A stretch of 5,813 nucleotides of DNA, from the NCBI GenBank assembly GCA_002359975.1, contig DENG01000031.1, positions 1 to 5,813 of the forward strand. Reading direction: 5' to 3'. The position numbers and the translations under genes are program-made. The stretch comes from Polynucleobacter sp. UBA2650. Its GTDB lineage: Bacteria > Pseudomonadota > Gammaproteobacteria > Burkholderiales > Burkholderiaceae. Positions 1-5,813 of the stretch are shown piece after piece (the stretch's first letter is position 1; each line of letters begins with the position of its first letter). The notes beneath the pieces are model-generated. The model was given only the letters and a program-made list of their open reading frames with translations, was not told the DNA's origin and ran no database searches.

Positions 1-1269
1 CCACGCGATTTTTTCTATGGCGATATTGAGTGTGAGATTCCGAAGCCAATTCGTGTAAAGCTTGGTGCTGGTAGTGAGAAAGCCTTAGAAGATGCAGCAG
101 ATCTATTGGCAAAAGCAAAGTTTCCTGTGATTCTGGCAGGTGGCGGTGTGATTATGTCTGGCGGCACTAAAGAGGCTGTGGCTCTTGCCGAATATTTGCA
201 TGCACCAGTAGCAAATAGTTATTTGCATAATGATTCTTTCCCTGCCTCACATCCTTTATGGGTTGGCCCATTAGGCTATCAAGGATCGAAAGCTGCGATG
301 AAGTTAATTGCAAAGGCAGACGTTGTATTGGCTCTGGGTACCCGCCTTGGACCGTTTGGAACCTTGCCACAACATGGTCTTGATTACTGGCCTAAGAATG
401 CCAAGATTATTCAGATTGATGCTGATGGCAAGATGCTTGGTCTAGTGAAGCCAATATCGGTTGGTATTAATGGTGATGCCAAAGAGGCTGCCGCTGCACT
501 CTTGGCTAAATTAAAGACACGTGATGTAGCCTGTATCAAGAATAAGGCGGAGCGTGATACCACTATCAAGGGTGAAAAAAATGCATGGGAGGAAGAACTG
601 ACTTCTTGGACTCATGAGAAAGATCCATATTCAATCGATATGATCAAAGACAGCAAAGTAATGCATCCGCGTGAGATGTTGCGCGCCATTGAGAATGCCT
701 TACCAAAGAACTCAATCGTTTCTACCGATATTGGTAATATTTGCTCGGTATCCAATTCATACTTGCGCTTTGATGAACCCAGATCCATGCTTGCCGCTAT
801 GAGCTTTGGTAACTGCGGTTATGCCTTTCCAGTAGCAGTGGGCGCCAAGATTGCCTCACCAAATCGTCCTGTCTTTGCCTATGTGGGCGATGGTGCATGG
901 GGTATTAGTCTTAATGAATTATTAACCTGTGCCCGCGAGAAAATTGGTGTTACCGTTATTCTATTTAATAACGGACAGTGGGGCGCTGAGAAGAAGAACC
1001 ATGTTGATTTCTATTCACGTCGCTATCAAGGGGTTGAGCTTGTTAATCCAAGTTGGGCTGCCGTTGCTAAATCTTTTGGTTGCGAGGGTGTAACTGTGGA
1101 TAAAGTGGGTGATGTAGGTGCCGCTATACAAACAGCAGTTAAAAATCAGGCGGAAGGTAAAACAACCGTGATTGAGATGATGGTAACCAAGGAACTAGGT
1201 GACCCATTCCGTCGCGATGCTTTAAGTAAACCAGTAAGGCATTTAGAGAAATATAAATCGTTTGTATAA
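1..1269 (+). CDS. xsc: Sulfoacetaldehyde acetyltransferase Xsc (5'-truncated by window edge)
   Basis: Thiamine-diphosphate enzyme that cleaves sulfoacetaldehyde with inorganic phosphate to sulfite and acetyl phosphate in the cytoplasm; it is the desulfonating step shared by taurine, isethionate and sulfoacetate degradation. The frame is open from base 1, and the residues before the first possible start (TTG at 106) already read as Xsc (PRDFFYGDIECEIP), so that TTG is internal and the gene begins outside the window. 422 residues are visible; the family is about 590-600, so roughly 170 N-terminal residues, including the catalytic Glu region of the ThDP pyrimidine domain, are missing. Visible parts are the central domain (SYLHNDSFPASHPLW, LGTRLGPFGTLPQHG) and the C-terminal ThDP domain. 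Its GDG...NN cofactor motif has GDG at bases 886-894 and NN at 967-972, followed by QWGAEKKN. The end, ELGDPFRRDALSKPVR, is characteristic of Xsc rather than of acetolactate synthase. It ends 31 bases before the binding-protein gene, so probably cotranscribed. Confidence 0.95.
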   Translation, partial: PRDFFYGDIECEIPKPIRVKLGAGSEKALEDAADLLAKAKFPVILAGGGVIMSGGTKEAVALAEYLHAPVANSYLHNDSFPASHPLWVGPLGYQGSKAAMKLIAKADVVLALGTRLGPFGTLPQHGLDYWPKNAKIIQIDADGKMLGLVKPISVGINGDAKEAAAALLAKLKTRDVACIKNKAERDTTIKGEKNAWEEELTSWTHEKDPYSIDMIKDSKVMHPREMLRAIENALPKNSIVSTDIGNICSVSNSYLRFDEPRSMLAAMSFGNCGYAFPVAVGAKIASPNRPVFAYVGDGAWGISLNELLTCAREKIGVTVILFNNGQWGAEKKNHVDFYSRRYQGVELVNPSWAAVAKSFGCEGVTVDKVGDVGAAIQTAVKNQAEGKTTVIEMMVTKELGDPFRRDALSKPVRHLEKYKSFV

Positions 1270-1290
1270 ATTCTGTTTATAAAATCATAT

Positions 1291-1296
1291 AAGGAG
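1291..1296 (+). promoter_or_regulatory. Shine-Dalgarno site of the TTT binding-protein gene
   Basis: AAGGAG is the strongest ribosome-binding match at any gene junction in the window. It lies 4 bases before the ATG at 1301 and 7 bases before a second in-frame ATG at 1304. The usual spacing favours 1304, so the protein may begin one residue later than annotated. A strong independent site fits a binding protein being made in larger amounts than the enzymes next to it; that last point is inference. Confidence 0.75.
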
Positions 1297-1300
1297 ACAT

Positions 1301-2287
1301 ATGATGCACGCTATCCACAATAAAAAAGGATTAAAGTTTTTAATTGCAGCAACAACGCTCTGGGCAGGCATGGCGCTTGCCCAGTCTGGAAGTTACCCCA
1401 ATAAGCCTATTAAGTTCATAGTTCCTTACCCACCAGGCGGTGGTACGGATGTGATTGCGCGCATTGTGCAAGAACCCTTGAGCTCAAATCTAGGACAACA
1501 AGTAATTATTGAGAACCGAGGTGGTGCGGGTGGATCGATTGGTAGCGAGGCAGCAGCACGCTCACCTGCAGATGGTTATACCGTTTTATTTACCTTATCT
1601 TCACACACCATCAATCCTGCAATTTATCCTAAGTTATCTTTCAATACTGAAAAAGATTTTCTGCCAGTGGTCACCATTGCATCCTTGCCACAAATACTGG
1701 TTGCTAACCCAGATTTTCCTGCCAAGAATGTCAAAGACGTGATTGATATGGCAAAAGCAAAGCCCGGTACGATTGCCTATGCATCGGTTGGCAATGGATC
1801 CCCGGGACATTTAGCGGGTGCCATGATGGCTGGTGCCGCTAATGTGAAGATGACTCACATACCATATCGTGGTGGTGGTCCTGCTGTAACTGATGTGATG
1901 GGCGGTCAGGTACCATTACTTTGGGTATCGATACCAGCAGCAGCTAACTTTGTAAAGGCTGGCAAACTAAAAGCCTTGGCTGTTTCTACAACAAAACGTT
2001 CTGCCGTATTTCCAGACGTGCCAACCATGATCGAATCTGGCTTTAAAGATTTTGAAGTGGATTCTTGGTATGCCATGTTTGTTCCCGCCAATACACCAAA
2101 GGCTGCCGTTGATCGCTTAAATGCCGCTGCTAATAAGGTATTAACCACACCCGAGGTAAAAGAGAAATTACTCAATCAAGGAGCAGAAGCTGTTGGTGGC
2201 TCACCGGAGGCACTGGGTAGAGTTGTAAAAGCAGAGCTTGTTAAGTGGGATAAGGTTGTGAAAGAGAATGGCATTAAAGCAGAATAA
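1301..2287 (+). CDS. TTT-family periplasmic solute-binding protein (Bug/TctC type), putative sulfoacetate binder
   Basis: Periplasmic binding protein of the tripartite tricarboxylate transporter family, 328 residues, the normal length. It starts with a clear Sec signal peptide: basic residues K8, K9 and K12, a hydrophobic core about 13-25, and a likely cleavage A27/Q28 (MALA-QSG). Bug hallmarks follow in order: PYPPGGGTD (42-50, ligand carboxylate loop), ENRGGAGG (71-78), DGYT (91-94), GSPGHLAG (167-173 region), HIPYRGGGPA (186-195) and PDVPT (238-242). Family members bind small carboxylates. The ligand cannot be read from sequence, but position between xsc and the sulfoacetate genes suggests sulfoacetate or another C2 sulfonate. 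The TctA and TctB membrane subunits are not in the window, so it must use subunits encoded elsewhere or act as a ligand sensor, both known for Bug proteins. The start at 1301 or 1304 follows AAGGAG at 1291. The stop overlaps the next start by one base. Confidence 0.93.
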   Translation: MMHAIHNKKGLKFLIAATTLWAGMALAQSGSYPNKPIKFIVPYPPGGGTDVIARIVQEPLSSNLGQQVIIENRGGAGGSIGSEAAARSPADGYTVLFTLSSHTINPAIYPKLSFNTEKDFLPVVTIASLPQILVANPDFPAKNVKDVIDMAKAKPGTIAYASVGNGSPGHLAGAMMAGAANVKMTHIPYRGGGPAVTDVMGGQVPLLWVSIPAAANFVKAGKLKALAVSTTKRSAVFPDVPTMIESGFKDFEVDSWYAMFVPANTPKAAVDRLNAAANKVLTTPEVKEKLLNQGAEAVGGSPEALGRVVKAELVKWDKVVKENGIKAE

Positions 2288-3705
2288 TGAATACCAGTAC
2301 AGTCTCACCCGTTGTTGATCTAGTCACTCGAGCACGCTCCGCACAGAGGGTGCTCGATTCATATACACAAGATCAGATTGATCTGCTTACCCAAGCTGTT
2401 GCCTGGGCAATTTTGGAGCCAAGTCGCAATCGCGAGTTAGCCGAACTTGCTGTTGCCGATACAGGTCTTGGTGATGTGGAGGATAAGGTTAAGAAGAATT
2501 ACCGCAAAACTTTAGGCCTTGTTCGTGATCTTAATGCTGCAAAAACGGTAGGACTAATTGCCCATAATCCTGAGACAGGTGTTAGTGAATATGCAAGGCC
2601 CGTTGGCGTTGTAGCAGCAATTACTCCGTCTACTAATCCAGGCGCAACCCCGATTAATAAAATTCTGAATGCGCTTAAGGGTCGCAACGCGATAATCGTA
2701 GCGCCTTCGCCAAAGGGGCAAAGCACCTGTGTGCGATTATTAGAATTTGTCCATGCGCAATTAGAATTACTAGGAGCGCCACGTGATTTAGTCCAGTGCT
2801 TACCGGCACCGATTACAAAAGAAGCAACGCAAGAACTCATGCGTTTAGCTGATTTAGTGGTGGCAACCGGATCACAGGCCAATATTCGAGCAGCATATAC
2901 AAGTGGCACCCCTGCATTTGGGGTGGGCGCAGGAAACGTGACTGTCATTATTGATGAACATGCTGATCTTGCCTTAGCAGCACAGAAAATTTTAGTATCC
3001 AAGACATTTGATAATGCTACTAGCTGCTCTAGTGAGAATGGCCTTATCTTGATTGACTCTATCTATGATGCTGGAATTAAGGCTCTAGAGGCAGTGGGCG
3101 GTGTGATGCTTGATTCTGCTGATAAACAGCGTTTGCAAGAAATTATGTTTCAGAACGGTAAACTCACATCAACTCTGACTGCTCAATCCGCTAACTATAT
3201 TGCTAATAAAGTTGGTCTTTTACACCCCAAAGCCAAGGATGCTAAGTTCTTTATGGTTGAGGAGACGGGATATGGATCGTCTGCACCATTTTCTGGAGAA
3301 AAGCTAAGTCCTGTACTAACTGTGTGGCGTGCTTCTGATTTTAATAAGGCAAAAGGGCTCCTTGCTCATATCTACTCGTATCAAGGGGCGGGGCATTCGG
3401 TGGGGCTTCATACAGCAGCAAAGGGAGAGATTATGGAGGATCGTGCGGCGCAATTAGCGCAAGAGCTTCCGGTGGCCCGTGTGATTGTGAACCAAGCTCA
3501 TGCCATTGCTACCGGCGGTAGTTTTGATAATGGCCTGCCATTCTCCTTATCGATGGGCTGTGGTACCTGGGGTAAAAATAATTTTTCTGAGAACATGAAC
3601 TACCGCCATTACTTAAATATTTCTAGAGTTGTGCGGGTGATTCCAGAAAAAGTCCCCAGGCTTGAGGATTTACTCGAGACATATTTTCAGCGCTTTCCTA
3701 AATAA
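2287..3705 (+). CDS. sauS: Acylating sulfoacetaldehyde dehydrogenase (SauS type)
   Basis: Acylating (CoA-dependent) aldehyde dehydrogenase, 472 residues, related to the EutE/AdhE-N branch. In Cupriavidus necator SauS reduces sulfoacetyl-CoA with NADPH to sulfoacetaldehyde and CoA; the same reaction is inferred here because the gene sits between xsc and a SauT-type ligase. Motifs seen: ITPSTNPGATPINK (112-125), the conserved segment of acylating ALDHs; VVATGSQANIRAAY (191-204); FGVGAGNV (211-218), the glycine-rich segment before the active site; and the catalytic cysteine Cys247 in ATSCSSEN (codon 3025-3027). A late TGGSFDNGLPFSLSMGCGTWG segment resembles the C-terminal part of AdhE-like ALDHs. 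No signal peptide or membrane segment, so cytoplasmic. The start overlaps the previous stop (TAATG) and has no good Shine-Dalgarno site, suggesting translational coupling. Generic acylating ALDH annotation is safe; the sulfoacetaldehyde specificity rests on context and overall resemblance. Confidence 0.85.
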   Translation: MNTSTVSPVVDLVTRARSAQRVLDSYTQDQIDLLTQAVAWAILEPSRNRELAELAVADTGLGDVEDKVKKNYRKTLGLVRDLNAAKTVGLIAHNPETGVSEYARPVGVVAAITPSTNPGATPINKILNALKGRNAIIVAPSPKGQSTCVRLLEFVHAQLELLGAPRDLVQCLPAPITKEATQELMRLADLVVATGSQANIRAAYTSGTPAFGVGAGNVTVIIDEHADLALAAQKILVSKTFDNATSCSSENGLILIDSIYDAGIKALEAVGGVMLDSADKQRLQEIMFQNGKLTSTLTAQSANYIANKVGLLHPKAKDAKFFMVEETGYGSSAPFSGEKLSPVLTVWRASDFNKAKGLLAHIYSYQGAGHSVGLHTAAKGEIMEDRAAQLAQELPVARVIVNQAHAIATGGSFDNGLPFSLSMGCGTWGKNNFSENMNYRHYLNISRVVRVIPEKVPRLEDLLETYFQRFPK

Positions 3706-3720
3706 TTTCGGTATTGTCGA

Positions 3721-5250
3721 TTGCATAAGGAAGCGGTTCATCTTCAGCAGGTATTAAATTATTGGGCTCAGCAACAGCCTGATCGGGTCTTGTTATTTGC
3801 CCCAGAGCCCAATCTAAGAATTACTTACCAGCAGTTACTGGATGAGGCCCAGCATCTACATGCTTGGTTTGATCAATTAAAGATCAGTGAACACGGCCAT
3901 ATTGGTCTTTTTATGCACAATGGGCGGCAAACGACAGGACTCTTTTTGGGGACTATGGTTGGGGGTCGTGTCATTACACCCTTTAATTTGCTAGCACCGC
4001 CTGAGCAGTTGGCGTATTCACTGGACCATAGCGATATTGAAATACTCTTTTATGCCCCCCTAAATAAAGATGCTTTACTAGCCGCATTACCTCATACGAA
4101 ACGTAAGTTCATGATGGTTGAACTTGATCCAGATGCCGCTGTTGGTCCTTACATGGATACAGCAGCGATAACGCTACCTGAAATTACTGAAAATCATTCG
4201 GCATTGTTAATGTATACCTCGGGAACTACCGGCACGCCGAAGGGTGTTCTGTTAAGCCACCGTAATTTAATGCACGCTGGTAAATCCATAGGGGAGTGGC
4301 ATTCTCTCGACCAAAACGATGTAGTTCTAAGCTCCTTACCTATTTATCACATTAATGGTCAATGCATATCAACAGTTACTCCGTTTTATACCGGTGGCGG
4401 GATTATTGCTCCACATCACTTTTCGGTAAGTGCGTGGTGGGATTTGGCACAAAAATATCAAGCCACCTGGATTAATATGGTTCCAACCATCATCGCTTAC
4501 TTAATCAATGTAGCCAAATCAACTGGCAAGAAACCTACTCGCGAAGATCTAAAACTGATTCGTTTTGGTCGGTCGGCATCAGCTCCTTTGCCACCGGAGC
4601 AACATAAAGAATTTGAGGCTTTATTTGGTATTACCGTCATAGAAGCAATGGGCATGACCGAGTCGTCCTCAATGGTGTTCTGCAATCCTCACGACGAACG
4701 CCGCCGGTATGGCAGTCCAGGCTTACCCTGTGGAGTTGAGGCAAAGGTCATTGATCCTAGTGGGCTTGTGCTTGGCGATCAAACTGTTGGTGAAATATGT
4801 TTGCGTGGCAATAATGTAATGAGCGCCTATTACAAAGGAGAAGCTGAAACCCAAAAAGCATTTGGGGGAGATGCTTGGCTAAAAACAGGTGATCTTGGTA
4901 TGCGCGATACCGATGGTTTCTACTTTATTACAGGGCGCCTGAAAGAATTAATCATTAAAGGTGGGGAGAATATTGCTCCTCGAGAAATTGATGAAGCACT
5001 ACTAAAGCATCCAGCAGTACTGGATGTAGCAGCGGTTGGTATACCCGATGCAAACTATGGCCAAGAAATTATGGCTTGTATTATTTTGAAAGATGACGTG
5101 AGCTGTAGTGAAGTAGAGATGCGAGACTTTTGTATCAAAACTCTGGGTAAATTTAGAACCCCTAAAGTAATCAAGTTTGTGAGGGATCTACCACGGGGCG
5201 CCTCTGGAAAAGTACAGCGCTTGAAATTACTGGATTTAATTGACGCCTAA
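3721..5250 (+). CDS. sauT: Sulfoacetate-CoA ligase (AMP-forming, SauT type)
   Basis: AMP-forming acyl-CoA ligase of the ANL superfamily, 509 residues. The proposed reaction is sulfoacetate + CoA + ATP to sulfoacetyl-CoA + AMP + PPi, the activating first step of sulfoacetate degradation, with its product passed to SauS. All core motifs are present: the phosphate-binding loop YTSGTTGTPKG (165-175), the substrate-pocket region YHINGQ (209-214), EAMGMTES (308-315), TGD with ribose-binding Asp391, hinge GRLKE (405-409), GGENIAP (414-420) and the catalytic C-domain lysine Lys497 in PRGASGKVQR. The start is taken as TTG at 3721: the sauS stop at 3703-3705 is in the same frame, no other usual start lies between them, and the first in-frame ATG is 65 codons in, past the conserved N-terminal helix. 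The TTG has no recognisable ribosome-binding site, so the exact start is uncertain. Specificity is inferred from sauS and xsc; alone it would be called a carboxylate-CoA ligase. Confidence 0.85.
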   Translation: MHKEAVHLQQVLNYWAQQQPDRVLLFAPEPNLRITYQQLLDEAQHLHAWFDQLKISEHGHIGLFMHNGRQTTGLFLGTMVGGRVITPFNLLAPPEQLAYSLDHSDIEILFYAPLNKDALLAALPHTKRKFMMVELDPDAAVGPYMDTAAITLPEITENHSALLMYTSGTTGTPKGVLLSHRNLMHAGKSIGEWHSLDQNDVVLSSLPIYHINGQCISTVTPFYTGGGIIAPHHFSVSAWWDLAQKYQATWINMVPTIIAYLINVAKSTGKKPTREDLKLIRFGRSASAPLPPEQHKEFEALFGITVIEAMGMTESSSMVFCNPHDERRRYGSPGLPCGVEAKVIDPSGLVLGDQTVGEICLRGNNVMSAYYKGEAETQKAFGGDAWLKTGDLGMRDTDGFYFITGRLKELIIKGGENIAPREIDEALLKHPAVLDVAAVGIPDANYGQEIMACIILKDDVSCSEVEMRDFCIKTLGKFRTPKVIKFVRDLPRGASGKVQRLKLLDLIDA

Positions 5251-5813
5251 CGTTTATTCCGCTCACTCAAAATAAGGTCAGACGCTTTCTCGCCTAACAT
5301 TACTGCTGGCCAATTAGTATTACCAGAGGGTACGGTGGGCATCGCCGAGCAATCGACTACCCGCAGATTAGTTACGCCCCTAACTCGTAGCTTAGTATCC
5401 AAAACCGCATTAGTCTGATGATCAGGCCCCATCTGACATGTGCCGGTTGGATGAAAAATAGTTGCGCCATTATTACGGCAAAACTGGAGCAAATCTTCGT
5501 CAGACTGGGGATTGTCTGGCTTAATCTCGCGCTGAATTAAATTCTTGAGAGGGCCGGTTTGAGCGATTTGACGTGCAAACTTTACAGCCGCAACACTGGT
5601 ATCGCGATCATGCTGGGTTGATAAATAATTAGCCATCATCTTAGGGGCAGCTAGTGGATCGCGCGATGCAATGCGAACATAGCCTCTAGACTCAGGTCTT
5701 AATTGGCAGACAGACATGGTAAATCCTGGAAAAGGGTGCACTTGACCGCCTGCCATATCCGCAGACAATGTAGCCATATGAAACTGAATATCGGGGGTCT
5801 TGGATTGTGGCAT
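5247..5813 (-). CDS. GMC-family FAD alcohol dehydrogenase, C-terminal part (truncated by window edge); possible isethionate dehydrogenase
   Basis: C-terminal 188 residues of a glucose-methanol-choline oxidoreductase in the choline-dehydrogenase-like branch. The ATG at the right edge is internal, since the sequence there (TPDIQFHMATLSAD) is mid-protein in this family; complete members are about 530-560 residues, so the N-terminal FAD-binding two thirds lie outside. Visible motifs, numbered from the edge: VCQLRPESRGYVRI (35-48); NYLSTQHD (62-69); FHPTGTCQMG (120-129) with the catalytic His121; then NLRVVDCSAMP and SGNTNWPAVMLGEKASD (163-179), where Asn165 takes the second catalytic position (His/Asn pair 44 residues apart). 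These enzymes oxidise primary alcohols to aldehydes and pass electrons to a quinone or cytochrome. Isethionate dehydrogenase IseJ of Cupriavidus necator belongs to this family and makes sulfoacetaldehyde, the Xsc substrate, so an IseJ role is plausible; choline or another alcohol is the alternative. The gene converges on sauT, overlapping by 4 bases. Confidence 0.88.
   Translation of the reverse strand: MPQSKTPDIQFHMATLSADMAGGQVHPFPGFTMSVCQLRPESRGYVRIASRDPLAAPKMMANYLSTQHDRDTSVAAVKFARQIAQTGPLKNLIQREIKPDNPQSDEDLLQFCRNNGATIFHPTGTCQMGPDHQTNAVLDTKLRVRGVTNLRVVDCSAMPTVPSGNTNWPAVMLGEKASDLILSERNKR

Noticed and set aside
106..108. TTG at 106 as the start of a 387-residue protein.
   Set aside because: The 35 codons before it are open and read as conserved Xsc sequence, so the gene is cut by the window edge rather than starting here.
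1..1269. Acetolactate synthase or another ThDP enzyme as the identity of the first gene.
   Set aside because: The segments SYLHNDSFPASHPLW, QWGAEKKN and ELGDPFRRDALSKPVR are Xsc-type, and the neighbours handle C2 sulfonates.
1270..1300. Possible promoter between xsc and the binding-protein gene (TATAAAAT at 1278-1285 looks like a -10 box).
   Set aside because: The region is simply AT-rich and no convincing -35 hexamer lies about 17 bases upstream; the 31-base gap is better read as an operon junction holding the ribosome-binding site.
107..1762. Exact 14-base repeat TGGCAAAAGCAAAG at 107-120 and 1749-1762.
   Set aside because: Both copies encode Ala-Lys-Ala-Lys in unrelated proteins, with no flanking similarity; best explained by shared codon use.
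2499..3002. A 167-codon open frame on the - strand within sauS.
   Set aside because: It lies wholly opposite a strongly conserved dehydrogenase and its translation has no recognisable domain; it is a shadow frame, as are the shorter ones within xsc, the binding protein and sauT.
5811..5813. ATG at the right edge as the true start of the - strand gene.
   Set aside because: A 188-residue GMC protein would lack the whole FAD-binding domain, and the sequence at this Met aligns with the middle of the family; the gene continues past the edge.

Overview
The window holds five genes with almost no non-coding DNA. Four lie on the + strand in one tight transcription unit, and a fifth converges on them from the - strand. 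Protein similarity patterns (Burkholderiales-type Bug/TctC binding protein, Xsc, SauS and SauT types) and a base composition that looks mid-40s %GC by eye suggest a betaproteobacterium of the Burkholderiaceae. A low-GC freshwater genus such as Polynucleobacter would fit. The genus is inference, because there is no rRNA or marker gene here to fix it.

Layout: (1) 1-1269 +, the C-terminal 422 residues of sulfoacetaldehyde acetyltransferase (xsc), cut by the left edge. (2) 1301-2287 +, a secreted Bug/TctC-type solute-binding protein of a tripartite tricarboxylate transporter (TTT) system, behind a good Shine-Dalgarno site. (3) 2287-3705 +, an acylating aldehyde dehydrogenase of the SauS type, whose ATG overlaps the previous stop by one base. 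(4) 3721-5250 +, an AMP-forming acyl-CoA ligase of the SauT type, starting at a TTG. (5) 5247-5813 -, the C-terminal 188 residues of a GMC-family FAD alcohol dehydrogenase, cut by the right edge, with its stop overlapping the sauT stop.

Read together, the + strand genes form a sulfoacetate (C2 organosulfonate) catabolic operon. The binding protein would capture the substrate in the periplasm. SauT would make sulfoacetyl-CoA (ATP to AMP), SauS would reduce it to sulfoacetaldehyde, and Xsc would cleave that with phosphate to sulfite and acetyl phosphate. The convergent GMC dehydrogenase could be an isethionate dehydrogenase (IseJ-like) giving the same sulfoacetaldehyde from isethionate, but that is only inferred from family and context.

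The chemistry is known from Cupriavidus necator (sauRSTU, xsc). What is less ordinary here is the compact arrangement and a TTT-type binding protein in the transport slot, where C. necator uses the major-facilitator transporter SauU. I see no regulator, phosphotransacetylase, sulfite-handling gene, TTT membrane subunit, RNA gene, mobile element or CRISPR array in the window. No gene-free stretch is longer than 31 bases.
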